A DNA stretch of 64,000 nucleotides from Granulicella mallensis. GTDB taxonomy: Bacteria; Acidobacteriota; Terriglobia; Terriglobales; Acidobacteriaceae. The notes below the pieces were generated by a model that did no database searches, was not told the DNA's origin, and saw only the letters and a program-made list of their open reading frames with translations. Below, piece after piece: positions 44,619-54,681 of the stretch. Position numbers and translations under genes: made by a program. Location of the stretch: NCBI RefSeq assembly GCF_014203225.1, contig NZ_JACHIO010000007.1, forward strand, positions 62,001 to 126,000, written 5' to 3'. Position 1 is the first letter of the stretch. The number at the start of each line of letters is the position of its first letter.

Positions 44619-45935
44619 ATGATTCTCGCTGATAAAGAGGAAACTCACTCCGGGGCTTCAGAGACGGATTCTCGCCGTGAGCTGGTCGGCCGTGTCGTTG
44701 CGTCCGCGCCCTTCTCGAAGACCGAACGTCTTTCGAGTCTGCTTCTATATGTCTGCGATGTTGCACTGGACGGCAGGGCGGATGAACTCAGCGAGCAGAA
44801 TGTTGGCGAGGCTGTCTTCGGCAGGGCGCGTGATTACGACTCCGCGAACGATGGCATCGTAAGAGCACAGGTGAGCCGCCTTCGGCAGAGACTCGACCTC
44901 TACTTCGACGGCGAGGGAGCAGCTGAGCCGATCAGGATCGTGATTCCCAGAGGTGGCTATGTCCCCTTCTTCGAACCGCGGCTCCAAAAAGAGGTAGTTG
45001 TTCCTGCTCCGACGCCCATGCCAGATCCGGTGATCTCGTTCGCAGAGCCGGTGCGAATCGAAAAACGACGTATCGGAAGCGCTGGACTGATGTGGGGCCT
45101 GATCGTTGTGCTTGCAATAACAGTTCTGGCGCTGCTGCTTAAGATGACAATTGCTCCCAGGGAGGTGCAACCGATTCACTCGGCCGGTCACCCATTCTGG
45201 AGCCTGATGTTTGCCGGAGACCAGCCAACGACTCTGGTCCTGGCTGATAGCAATTTGGTGGTCTGGCAAGGATTAATGAAGCGAGACGTTGGCCTGGCGG
45301 AGTATCTTAGCGGCGACTACAGGACGACGATCCCACCAACCGCCACACCACTTCAGATAGAGGCGCTGGGGATAGCTCGCGGACGGTATACATCGATGAT
45401 CGACGTCGAAATGGTCCAGTATTTCTCTCAAATCTCGCAAAGCGAGCGGAGCAAACTCGGGGTACGATACACGCGCGATCTAAGGCCCAATGACTTGAAG
45501 CTGGGCAATATCATTCTCAGCGGAGCACCGGAAGCCAATCCCTGGGTCCAGCTCTTTGAGCGCGACATGAACTTTGTCTACTCTTATGATCGGGCGAATA
45601 AAAAGACGTCAGTGCTCAATCGGTCGCCCAAGGGAGATGAGCCCAGGCAATGGGACTCGTTTCAGACTGACAAGCAGCACCAGGTTTACGGCGTTGTCGC
45701 TTATTTGCCCAACCTGAGCGGTAACGGCAACGTCCTGATCCTTGAAGGCACAACGATTGCTGGCACAGAATCTGCCTTGGATTTTGTATCTGATGACGCC
45801 CAACTCCTGCTGTTCTTGAAACAGATACGTCAATCAGATGGCAAAATTCCGCACTTCGAAGTGCTTCTCGGAACGAATAACATGAGCGGTAGCGCGGTGA
45901 AAAACAGCATTCTCGCATCGCGCATAAAAAACTAG
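44619..45935 (+). CDS. Membrane-anchored winged-helix (CadC-like) regulator
   Basis: 438 residues. Residues 20-115 match a DNA-binding-like domain that is frequent in Acidobacteriota: FSKTERLSSLLLYVCDVAL, ELSEQNVGEAVFGRARDYDS, DGIVRAQVSRLRQRLDLYF and the wing-like IRIVIPRGGYVPFFE. A single membrane helix follows at about 150-175 (LMWGLIVVLAITVLALLLK). The remaining 260 residues would be periplasmic and resemble no domain I can name. The layout, DNA-binding domain inside and sensor outside, is that of CadC/ToxR-type regulators. It faces the TonB receptor 4 gene and could sense its substrate. Confidence 0.65.
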   Translation: MILADKEETHSGASETDSRRELVGRVVASAPFSKTERLSSLLLYVCDVALDGRADELSEQNVGEAVFGRARDYDSANDGIVRAQVSRLRQRLDLYFDGEGAAEPIRIVIPRGGYVPFFEPRLQKEVVVPAPTPMPDPVISFAEPVRIEKRRIGSAGLMWGLIVVLAITVLALLLKMTIAPREVQPIHSAGHPFWSLMFAGDQPTTLVLADSNLVVWQGLMKRDVGLAEYLSGDYRTTIPPTATPLQIEALGIARGRYTSMIDVEMVQYFSQISQSERSKLGVRYTRDLRPNDLKLGNIILSGAPEANPWVQLFERDMNFVYSYDRANKKTSVLNRSPKGDEPRQWDSFQTDKQHQVYGVVAYLPNLSGNGNVLILEGTTIAGTESALDFVSDDAQLLLFLKQIRQSDGKIPHFEVLLGTNNMSGSAVKNSILASRIKN

Positions 45936-45976
45936 ATGGCTGTGAACCCTGCTTCCAAGAGCAGTATGCGAAACCC

Positions 45977-47254
45977 TTAAAGGTAAGCTAACCACCAACT
46001 ACGCTTCCGATCCTTAAGGCGGCTAAACCAGGCGCACAGGGGATAGAGCGCTAACACCACCGACATCCAGATGAAATAGACAACCGGCAAAGAGTAACCC
46101 CAACCGTCGAAGTGGCGCGTAAAGACGGCATCCGGTGTAATCCAGAAACGCCAGTTGGGGTTCGTAATGCGTGCCACAACGAGTGCGAGAGCATGAATGA
46201 CAAAGATGTGGGCGATGTAAAAGAAAAACGGAACCCGGCCGTAGACATTCAGGAACGCACGGAAGCGGTCCAACCGGCCGGCAAGGACCACTTTGTCAAA
46301 CAGAGCGAAAAGCACCAGCACCACTCCGAGTGTCGCCAACAGGTAGTGGAGCGAGGGTGGATACTTCTGTACCGAGAGGAATGACATCACGGTGTGGCCC
46401 GGCGTTCCAAGGTGCTCAAAAACTGGCCCGGGATCACCATAGCCGTGAGTGAAGCGGAGGAGTGCGAAGAGCCCAAGACTCGCTGTTCCGGCCACGAGTG
46501 AAATACGCTGTCTTGCCTCTGGATTCTTCGCAACGATCGAGCCAAAGCTGTAACCGAGAGCCATCACTCCCACCCAGGGAATAATGGGATATCCATACAC
46601 TGCGACAGGATGCGCGTGAAAGGTCAACACTCCGCGCTCGTGGAGGAGGTGCCAGGCGTTTGACCAATGTCCCAGATTCTCGGCACGAACGGGATCGAGA
46701 AGATCATGGCCAAAGATCACGATCGCTCCGAATGCGCCAACCGCAGCTACAGGCAGCCATTGCAGCCCGGCCAGCGCGATCATGCTGACACCAATGACCC
46801 AGATGACCTGGAGAATCGGCAGTCCGAAACCGAACGACCAACCGAAACTTACTACTATGATTTCAAAAACAATCAACCATAGTCCGCGCAGAATGAGAGC
46901 GCGGGTGAGCGTTGCAGCGCTCTTGCGCTGACGCTGGAGATAAACACTGGTACCGGCAAGCAGAATGAAGCCAGGCGCGCAGATGTGGGTGATCCAGCGG
47001 GTAAAGAACAATGCAGGCCAGGAGTGGATCGGGTCGGCGGGGTCGATGGCCGCGTTCGAAAAATAGTCGCGTGTGTGATCGATCGCCATGAGCAGCATCA
47101 AGAGACCGCGAAGGACGTCAAGTGACTCGATGCGATAGCTGCGGCCCGAGGATCTTTCCTGGGATGGCTGTTGAATCATCTTCGAAGAAGACATAGCTGA
47201 TTCATGGATGTTTCCGTCGGAATCTGCAGACGTCGCTGATCGACTGTCGGTCAC
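45977..47254 (-). CDS. DUF1624-type heparan-alpha-glucosaminide N-acetyltransferase-like membrane protein
   Basis: 425 residues, start GTG with GGAG seven bases upstream. After a polar N-terminal tail of 45 residues the domain opens with RIESLDVLRGLLMLLMAIDHTRDYF, the diagnostic segment of DUF1624 with a conserved D-H-x-R-D, and about ten membrane helices follow (for example ICAPGFILLAGTSVYLQR). Relatives are linked to acetyl transfer onto amino sugars. It lies 21 bases downstream of the DUF4965 gene's stop on the same strand, so the two are probably co-transcribed. Confidence 0.8.
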   Translation of the reverse strand: MTDSRSATSADSDGNIHESAMSSSKMIQQPSQERSSGRSYRIESLDVLRGLLMLLMAIDHTRDYFSNAAIDPADPIHSWPALFFTRWITHICAPGFILLAGTSVYLQRQRKSAATLTRALILRGLWLIVFEIIVVSFGWSFGFGLPILQVIWVIGVSMIALAGLQWLPVAAVGAFGAIVIFGHDLLDPVRAENLGHWSNAWHLLHERGVLTFHAHPVAVYGYPIIPWVGVMALGYSFGSIVAKNPEARQRISLVAGTASLGLFALLRFTHGYGDPGPVFEHLGTPGHTVMSFLSVQKYPPSLHYLLATLGVVLVLFALFDKVVLAGRLDRFRAFLNVYGRVPFFFYIAHIFVIHALALVVARITNPNWRFWITPDAVFTRHFDGWGYSLPVVYFIWMSVVLALYPLCAWFSRLKDRKRSWWLAYL

Positions 47255-47275
47255 TCTTGTTCTCCAATTGGTTTA

Positions 47276-49384
47276 CTACTGCAGATGCGAGACAGATGCC
47301 CCAGACTGCGCGCGGTTACGCCACTTCTTTGCCAGCACATCGTCGCTCAGAGCCTTCATATAAACCCCGCCCACTACCGAGCGGGCCTGGAAGCCCTGCT
47401 GCTTTCCACTCAGTGTGTCATACCAGTCCGTCAGCGGAACTCGTGATGGCGTATCGTCCAGCCAAGCTGCGATAGGTGCGGTAAAACTCTCAAATTGCTG
47501 CGGGGAATCCGCCAGCGTTGCTGTCCATATCTCCCAATCCAGCTTGGTATAAGTCTTGCGGCTATCCAGAGGCAGCCCGTAGCGATTCATGTGCTTCGCG
47601 TAAAAGGCGAGCTCTGTCTCTCGCACCTTGGTTGGAAACAGATTTAGTCGCAGCACCTTGTCCCACACCAGATTGTACTTCTGGCTCCACGTACCGCTCG
47701 AATCGAAAGCCAGTTTGTAGTGGTCGCCTTCCTGCGCCATCGTTTCCCATTGTGCCGCCATTGTCTTTGCCAGGCCGGCATAAGCTTTTGCCTTATCTGT
47801 ATGGCCTAGTTCCTGAGCCATTTCGGCATAAGCGCCCAGTGCATCAATTGCTTTGATCGACAAGTTTGCATTGTGTGCCAGATGCCCGGCAAAGTCGTCC
47901 GTGCTCAACTGGTTCTCCGGGTCAAATCCCTTCTCCTTCAGGTACTCGGCCCACTTTGTCAGCAGCAGCCAATACGTTTTGGCAAAGTGCATATCGCCCT
48001 GGGCACGACCCATTGCGGCGATCATAATCAGCATATTGCCGCTCTCTTCGACGGGCATCTGATCCTCTTCTGTACGCTCGCCGCCACCGTACACCTGCCC
48101 ATCTGCCAGGGGATACTGCCCGAGATCATGTGGCGCAAAGGGCCACCGCCACCGTCCGCTCGCAGCATAGTCCATCACCGGTTTAAGCTGCGCTTCGAGT
48201 AATGCAGGATTGAAGAACAAAAAGAACGGCGCAGACGGATACAGCACATCTACGGTTGAGATGCAGCCATTGCTGAAGTTTTCCTTCGGAAACTGCAGTG
48301 GCCTGCCATCCACATCCGCAGCGAATCCATTTGCGGCCAGCGTCTGTCTGTAGGCCAGTGTTGTCAATCGCGCATAGTCTTTGCCGCCCACGCGCTCCAT
48401 GTCGGCAACCAGTTCTTTGTCGAACCTCACCGCTTTCGCATCCACGGCTGCATAGTCACGTTCGGATTCGGCCAACATCGTTCCGCTCGTCTTGCCATCT
48501 CTTGCCCAATACGGCCGCAGTCTGCGATTCAGGTACTCGATCGCATAATCCTGCGTAAAACTCAGTAGCACATGCCGTTCTACCGGATGCGTTCCGGATA
48601 CATTCATGGGGAAGGCAACTGCAAGCTGCACCGCGCCATCCGTCGGTACGCGTGGCATCCTCACATCGTCTTCCTCCGGTAAGGTGCCGTCATGGACAAA
48701 TGACCTCACCGCGTCGCTACTCATCGCGCTTGCTGCTTGCTCGTCCGTGGGTATAGCCAGGTGAAAATAGCCCCAGTCGGCACGCAGATTATCGCCGCTG
48801 CGATTCAATACACGCTGTTCCTGAGATCCAACGCTCATTACCTGCAATCCCTTCGCTGCGGATCGCCCCCAAACTACAAACTGGTCCTGTGAATTGACCG
48901 CAATTCGCGAGTCTACATCCAGGTACGCTTCCACTGTGTGCTTCGCACCATCCGTCGCAGATACTTCCCATGTGACATACGTTACCGGTCGTGCCATGAC
49001 ATCAAGCTCGTCTGGCAGTAATGGAGAGAGAAAGGTGAGCACGCATCGCACACCCGCACCTTCAAATGAATAACGGGTGTGGGTGGGCGTTATCTCCATC
49101 GCTGTCTGATTCATTGCGGGCACTTCACGCGGACTATCTCCCATCACGCGATAGGATTTTCCATCCACGCGCAGTAATCCACGCATGGGCTGTTCGGTGC
49201 CGGTCCAATGTCGCGTCGGGCCATCGGTAAGCTTGTCTGTCATCGACCACACGCTGAAGTACGGGTCATGCGTTACGAGCGGCACTGCTGGTTCGCGCTG
49301 CGCGGACGCGTTTACGGTGAGCAACGCAGCGCACATCAGTAATCCAGTCATCATCGTGCAACGGGAAACAACAGAAAAGTTCAA
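47276..49384 (-). CDS. Exported glutaminase A-like protein (DUF5127/DUF4965/DUF1793)
   Basis: 702 residues starting at a TTG after GGAGAGG, with a signal peptide (TMMTGLLMCAALLTVNASAQ). The three-part layout is that of fungal GtaA-like proteins: an N-terminal beta domain (VTHDPYFSVWSMTDKL, RHWTGTEQPMRGLLRVDG), a middle domain, and an alpha/alpha six-barrel with HDLGQYPLADGQVYGG and MPVEESGNMLIMIAAMGRA. Fungal relatives were described as glutaminases, but the barrel resembles glycosidases, and bacterial members often sit in polysaccharide loci. A glycosidase function is as likely as amide hydrolysis here. Confidence 0.8.
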   Translation of the reverse strand: MNFSVVSRCTMMTGLLMCAALLTVNASAQREPAVPLVTHDPYFSVWSMTDKLTDGPTRHWTGTEQPMRGLLRVDGKSYRVMGDSPREVPAMNQTAMEITPTHTRYSFEGAGVRCVLTFLSPLLPDELDVMARPVTYVTWEVSATDGAKHTVEAYLDVDSRIAVNSQDQFVVWGRSAAKGLQVMSVGSQEQRVLNRSGDNLRADWGYFHLAIPTDEQAASAMSSDAVRSFVHDGTLPEEDDVRMPRVPTDGAVQLAVAFPMNVSGTHPVERHVLLSFTQDYAIEYLNRRLRPYWARDGKTSGTMLAESERDYAAVDAKAVRFDKELVADMERVGGKDYARLTTLAYRQTLAANGFAADVDGRPLQFPKENFSNGCISTVDVLYPSAPFFLFFNPALLEAQLKPVMDYAASGRWRWPFAPHDLGQYPLADGQVYGGGERTEEDQMPVEESGNMLIMIAAMGRAQGDMHFAKTYWLLLTKWAEYLKEKGFDPENQLSTDDFAGHLAHNANLSIKAIDALGAYAEMAQELGHTDKAKAYAGLAKTMAAQWETMAQEGDHYKLAFDSSGTWSQKYNLVWDKVLRLNLFPTKVRETELAFYAKHMNRYGLPLDSRKTYTKLDWEIWTATLADSPQQFESFTAPIAAWLDDTPSRVPLTDWYDTLSGKQQGFQARSVVGGVYMKALSDDVLAKKWRNRAQSGASVSHLQ

Positions 49385-49494
49385 GGGCCTCTCCAGAATT
49401 AAAACGGCGGTGTTCTATGTGGTACTGCAGGCGATGCCTCTTATGATCATCTTGCATATCCGTAGTTGAAGTGCCCAGTCAATATTAGCCATCT

Positions 49495-51015
49495 CTACGG
49501 AGCTAATTCGGAAGAGAATGTTGACGCCGGTAAATCGGCTGAGTTGTAGATATTCCCGTCCACCACACCGGACCATCCGAAACGAACATACATAGGTTGA
49601 AGGATTTCTGGCGCGTTTACAAGGACGGTCTCTCCATCGATACGTGCCGTTGCGGCGATGAAGTGGCGGTCAGGCCCCGCGAGTTCGAATGCGCTGAGTG
49701 GTTTTCCTTTGGACGTGAGTCCCTTCGAGTGATCGAACCAAACGCGCATGCTGAACGATCCATCTGGATTGCTCTCCCTGGTAGCTTCTCGAAAGAGCGG
49801 CCCGGTCGAGAGAATGGCTTCACCATACACCAGGTGCCTAGCAGTTAGAGCCAGACGTGCTCCAACCGTTTGTTTATCGCTGGGATGGACATTCTTTGCA
49901 TCGCCGATATCCAGCGTAACGGTCATGGCCGTGTTGGCGACATCGAGCGTCCGGCGCTGTGCATCGCGGACAGCACCCCAATCCTCTGATGGAGAATCAA
50001 AACTCGAAATCTGCACGTAGAGAAAAGGAAGATCACCTTGTGCAAAGTGACTCCGCCAGTCTCCGATCAACGCCGAAAACAGAGATTTGTAATAAGGAGC
50101 GCGATCATGTGCGGAGTTCGATTCGCCCTGATACCAGAGGAACCCCCTAATCGTCATCGGCGCGAGCGGGGAGATCATGCCGTTGTATATCCCTGCCGGC
50201 ACCCATGCTTCCTCAGCGGGATGCCATGGGTGCTTCGGAAGATGCTTGCCTGCGTGCTGAGCCGCTTCGTCTTCGGCCTTTTCCGAGGCAAGGATCGCGT
50301 TGAGGTCTCTTTGCTCGTCGGCAAAATGGGCTCTGCTAAGGAACGCAGGCAGAAGCTGAGCATTGGAGCCAAGCGTGTTCAGTGAAATCCAGGAGTCCGC
50401 GGGGGTTCCTCCCCAGGTCGTGTCTACCAATCCGATTGGAACGTTCTCTTGATGCGAGATATCGCGTCCGAAGAAATAAGCGATAGCGGAAAAATATCTC
50501 GCGGTGTCGGGCGTACAAAGCGTCCAGACGTTTTGTTGATCAGCGAGTGGAAAGTCATTGCTCTTATGCTCGAGCCGGAGCAGCCTCAACTTTGGCTGTG
50601 TGGCGGCAGCAATTTCGTTTTCCTGATTCTTCAGGGGCGTGTCTGGCCCGAACCCTTGCAGCGGAAATTCCATATTGCTTTGTCCGGACGCAATCCACAC
50701 ATCTCCGACCAGGAGATCGTGTACTGCCACATCCGCGCCGTCGCCTGTAATCGTTAGGACATACGGCCCTCCGGCGCTCTCAGAGCGCAGATAGAGACTC
50801 CATATCCCGCCGGCATCTGCAATCGACGCAACCTGTTGTTGATGGAAGTGAGCCACCAGGTGCGCACCGGGGGCCGACCAACCCCACACGTGGATCGGAC
50901 GATCGCGTTGCAGGACAGCATGATCGGAAAAGAGGTGTGGGAGGCGAACTTCGGCGTTAGCTTTCGCCCCCTGCGAAGTCAGGGCGAACAGAATTAATAG
51001 CTGAAGCCATTTCAA
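49495..51015 (-). CDS. Sialate O-acetylesterase (SASA family)
   Basis: A perfect GGAGG eight bases upstream supports the TTG at 51015 as start, giving a clean signal peptide (KWLQLLILFALTSQGAKANA); an ATG at 51030 lacks a ribosome site. The SGNH-type domain has the nucleophile motif WIASGQSNMEFPL near residue 110, VDTTWGGTPADSW, GFLWYQGESNS, and the catalytic His in NVHPSDKQTVGARLA near residue 385. Such enzymes remove O-acetyl groups from sialic acids or from other sugars such as xylans. With two acetyltransferase-like proteins nearby and GalNAc genes upstream, it may handle acetylated, mucin-like or bacterial glycans. Confidence 0.86.
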   Translation of the reverse strand: MKWLQLLILFALTSQGAKANAEVRLPHLFSDHAVLQRDRPIHVWGWSAPGAHLVAHFHQQQVASIADAGGIWSLYLRSESAGGPYVLTITGDGADVAVHDLLVGDVWIASGQSNMEFPLQGFGPDTPLKNQENEIAAATQPKLRLLRLEHKSNDFPLADQQNVWTLCTPDTARYFSAIAYFFGRDISHQENVPIGLVDTTWGGTPADSWISLNTLGSNAQLLPAFLSRAHFADEQRDLNAILASEKAEDEAAQHAGKHLPKHPWHPAEEAWVPAGIYNGMISPLAPMTIRGFLWYQGESNSAHDRAPYYKSLFSALIGDWRSHFAQGDLPFLYVQISSFDSPSEDWGAVRDAQRRTLDVANTAMTVTLDIGDAKNVHPSDKQTVGARLALTARHLVYGEAILSTGPLFREATRESNPDGSFSMRVWFDHSKGLTSKGKPLSAFELAGPDRHFIAATARIDGETVLVNAPEILQPMYVRFGWSGVVDGNIYNSADLPASTFSSELAP

Positions 51016-51030
51016 AGGTTGAACCTCCAT

Positions 51031-51353
51031 GCAATGTCGCGATTTTACCTGCCAGATTGGGAGATTGCTCGAGCGAATATCTTCTATGCATACTGGCCGA
51101 GAAAGACCGTTCGCTTGTACCTGCCGAATATTGATTCAGTATTCGGTGATCATTGGCACTCTTCGACTTCTTTTAGGTTGCCGCTCTACGCACTATGAAC
51201 CCTCGAATCTCCATCGCGCAAAGCGTCTACGCTATCTCGACAGAATCGCACAGGCTAAGCTTGCAGCACAGATATCTGCTCAAGTACAGGACGAACCGCA
51301 CGGCTTTGGGGGAGGGCCGTGCGGTTATTTACTTTTGTGGGGTGGGTATGGCT
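51031..51353. other. Intergenic region with terminator
   Basis: No credible gene. It holds the hairpin at 51294-51326 and the upstream region of the esterase gene. Confidence 0.5.
51294..51326. terminator. 11-bp hairpin downstream of the broken lipoprotein gene
   Basis: A perfect 11-base stem (51294-51304 with 51316-51326) and an 11-base loop. On the plus strand it is followed by a T-rich stretch; on the minus strand, where the neighbouring gene ends 28 bases earlier, no T-run is present. Confidence 0.55.
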
Positions 51354-52804
51354 TCAAGGAGTAACACCATCATTTACCTGCTTACAGTCCATACGTAACG
51401 TGCCATTGTCATTGAAGAGGAGTCCAGTGCAACGCAATGGGCTATTCAACGCCGGGGAAGATGTGTTAAGAAGAAGGGCATCGGGTGCGACGTAGGCTGT
51501 GACGAAGGATGGACCGCCCTCGATGGGAATCGGGTCAAGGGAACTCAGTGCCAAGGTGTAAACAGTAAAGTTTCCGGTGGAAGAAATAGAAACAATGCTG
51601 CCATCGATTGTTTGGGGCACGAGGGTAACGGTGCGGGCGGGGGTAAAGACGCCTGGTGCGGTAGAGAAGGTAGCGGTGCTGACGGCGACCTCCTGGCCCG
51701 GAATCAGGCTAGCGAGGCTGAAGCTGGCAGTGAAGGGAAGAGAGGAGACGTTTGTAATCTGCGGCGCAGTCTGAAAGGTTGCGTTGTTAAGTGTGAAGAC
51801 TGGAGGGCCGATTGGATTTGCGGAGAGATAGCTTCCTTGTTGTTCCAGGAGGTCGAGGCCGAAAAGAGGGGATGCACCAGCAGGAGGCGTAGGGGTGATG
51901 TTGGTGATAGCTCCGGTGGCCAGGTTCTGTGCAGGCAGATCGTAGGCCGTGACGCGCGTGGCGAGAAGCGTGCCGTCGGATTGGATGGCAGCGTCGAAGT
52001 TGATCAGTGAGCCCGCAGCAAGATCGGCGAGATTGGCGACGCCCTGGAAGATGGTGCTGCTGTTGGTGGCGACTGTAATCGGTGCATTGGTTGTGCTTTG
52101 CAGATACGAGGAGCCGATACCGCCGCTGGTGGGAATTGTCCCAGGTAACAACGTGGTGAAGGTAGTACCGGATAGCGCTGTGATGTCTCCGCTGAGATTG
52201 GAAAGTTTACCGTTTTGTGCGGAGATGGGAGAGCTTGCGATCGTGACAGCGGTTAGCTGAAAGGCGGGCGTTATGGTGTCGACGCCGGTTAGGGTTCCGT
52301 CGTAAGTGCCGGATTGAGCTGCCAACAGGTTGAGATCGAGCACCATGGTGTCGCCGGTAATTGTGATGGGTGCCTGGATAGCAACGGCGGGAGTTTCGAC
52401 CTGCCCCCCAAAGTGAAGGTTTCATCCACGATGCCGCCATCGGGATCGGGAGTTACAAATGAGAAATAAGGATTATCCAGGGTGATGGTTGCAGAGGTAT
52501 AGACGTCTTGAGGCACGGTGGCGATGAGAAGAGGGGCGGCTGTGCCATTGGAGCGGATAAATTCAGCTTGCTCCGCTGAACTGATGAGCGAGACTGATTT
52601 GCCGGACTTGTTTGTGAGCGTAAGGCTGCGGATCGTCATGCCGAAAGACGGGAAACGATCATTAGCGGTGCTGGAGACCAGAAGCGTGACGTTTGTATTT
52701 CCGGTGAGGCCGCCGGAGCCGGAAGGAGCGTTTGAACCGCAACCAGTGAGAAGAGGAAGGGCCAGCGTTCCAAGGAGAAACGGACGAGGTAAAAAACTAC
52801 GCAT
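51354..52804 (-). pseudogene. DUF5666-like lipoprotein, interrupted by a one-base frameshift
   Basis: The first part (52804 down to about 52410) starts with a lipoprotein signal ending LLTGCGS and continues through a beta-rich segment to DETFTLGG. At a run of six C's on the plus strand (52404-52409) the frame breaks; if one more base were present, translation would go on as GGQVETPAVAIQAPITITG into the second frame, which is open to 51354. The combined protein is about 480 residues with repeated beta-sandwich units, including LAAGSLINFDAAIQSDGTLLATRV, which resembles DUF5666. Either this is a true pseudogene, a phase-variable gene or a sequencing error in the homopolymer. Function unknown; surface-anchored. 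Confidence 0.7.
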
Positions 52805-53078
52805 GATTGGGCCACCTAAGGCTTAAAACCTGTCTAACTTAACACGTCAGAATAAGAAGAGTTGTCACAGATATCGATATTACTCACCTTCAGATGGGCA
52901 GCTTCAGTCCGCCATGTTCACAGCCGCCAAGGTACGGCGCAACCGCAACGCTTCTCGCCGATGACACAGTGCTCATCCCGGTGGAATAAACGAAGGAATA
53001 GACATAAGCAGCTTCAGCCAAGGAACCGATTTGAATACGGTTGAGACTTACACCCCGTCGGCTTGCTGGCTTAAGTCA
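52805..53078. other. Short intergenic region, nothing recognised
   Basis: No convincing gene, RNA or repeat seen. Confidence 0.4.
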
Positions 53079-54255
53079 TTACTTACATATACCCAGCACC
53101 GAACTGTCGTGACACTTCTCCAGCAAGCTAGCCAACCTCGGGTCTTTCTGTCTTTTGAGCGAAGGTATGGAATACTTCAGGAAATAGGCGTCAGCCACGG
53201 CCCTTATCTGGGATCTTTTTCCATCAGCAGTCCGTGCGGAGATCATAAAAAGCATTGATGCGGAGATAGCGACCGCATAAACGGTTTGCCTTTGCCTTGG
53301 AGGCCATCTTGCAAGGGACACTCCTGCGAGCACCATCCCCGCCGCAGCCACATAGGCAAAGTAAAGTCCGTCAGAGATGAAATAGAGAAAAAAGAAGGCC
53401 GCACCCGGCACAAGAAATACAGTCATACTGCGCGCAACAGGGTTCCGAATGAATGCGGCCATCCCGAGGCATACAAAAGGTAGTAGCACACCCCAGGTCA
53501 TGATCGTTCCGGCAAAAGCGTGGAACACATTGACGAGAGCATGTATGCCAAACTGCCCGCTCAACACACCCTGGGCCAGGCTATGTACCTGATCGCCAGA
53601 AGAGCTTAACGGTGAGACCAGGTTGCCGCGAATGCGCTCCATTGTCGGAATCCACCAGGCCGCGACAATAGGGATTGCGACCGAGATACCAATCAGCCGT
53701 TTTTTTCAAGGGAAACCGGAGAGCCTGGAGCACCATCCACGGAAGTACAAAGACACCATCGGAGGGACGAAATCCTGTCATCACGGCCCAGATCATGCAT
53801 CCCCAGATGAAAGCCTGCTCACACTCCACAACAAGAATAAGCAGAGGAGCAAAGAACGTCATGGTGGCGTAAGTGCTATGTATGTCGCTCGAGAACCAAA
53901 CGGTTGGCAGACAAACATACGCCAGAGCGAGCCAAAAAGGGGATGGAATGGCTAATCGTGACACAAGAAGGTAGAAGACCGCAGCTCCTGAAGCGCTTAA
54001 GGCTATGTTCAGGACTTGCAGCGCACTCCCAGGTGAGACATGCAGCAAGTGAGAGAGAAAGAAGCCTACTGCATTGAATAAAAAGTAGCCGGGAGCATGG
54101 ATGACAAGTACTCCGGATTCGATGGAGTGGATATGACGAAAGGCATCGACATAGTAGGGGCCTGATGCGCTTGCTATCCGAAGAATGAGTGTCAGCAGAA
54201 CCAGGACGCCACAGCGAAATACTCGTCCTTGCAAAAGCAAATCAAAATCCTTCAT
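53079..54255 (-). pseudogene. GT-C-like multi-pass membrane protein, interrupted by a one-base frameshift
   Basis: Two frames belong together. The first (54255 down to about 53700) has an early loop with PYYVDAFRHIHS and APGYFLFNAVGFFLSHLL and several membrane helices, as in membrane glycosyltransferases of the PMT/ArnT kind. At a run of seven T's on the plus strand (53700-53706) the frame breaks. With one base fewer, translation would continue LKKRLIGISVAIPIVAAWWI into the second frame, which contains further helices and ends at 53079. The full protein would be about 390 residues. An A7 run in the message could also allow slippage, so it may still be expressed. Family placement is tentative. 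Confidence 0.65.
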
Positions 54256-54681
54256 GCGAATTCAGGTTCCTCTAAACTTTCTGCCATCGCGTGTTTTCGC
54301 CACGTAAGGTCCTGGAACCGACGCGTTATCTAAGGAATTCGGCAATTGAATGTACTACAACAAGCTAAACGCAAACACTGGAGATGCTTGTCATTGCTTT
54401 GTCATCTTCTATAACGAGCCTGCTGGCAGTTGGCTACCACCCCATCGTCTTCTGAAGCGAACCAGGCAGCCCTCAGCAAATGATGGAGAGTTGGAATGAT
54501 CGCCCGCCTCCTCGCAGATGCTCCTCATCTGAGATGTTGTGTTCCTCAGCCCATTCGTAACCTGCTTGATGCCCGCTACCTCAATGGGAGTGCGCGCCAG
54601 GCGCCGGAGTTAGATCCTCGGATGCGGGCGATTACGGGTAGAGAGCGAGTGAGGTTTTTGAGGGGTTTTCACTAACTTTCC
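54256..54681. other. Intergenic region upstream of ParB fragment
   Basis: About 425 bases with no frame I trust. The last part probably includes degraded 5' sequence of the ParB-like gene, since the fragment's frame is blocked by a stop at 54673. Confidence 0.4.
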
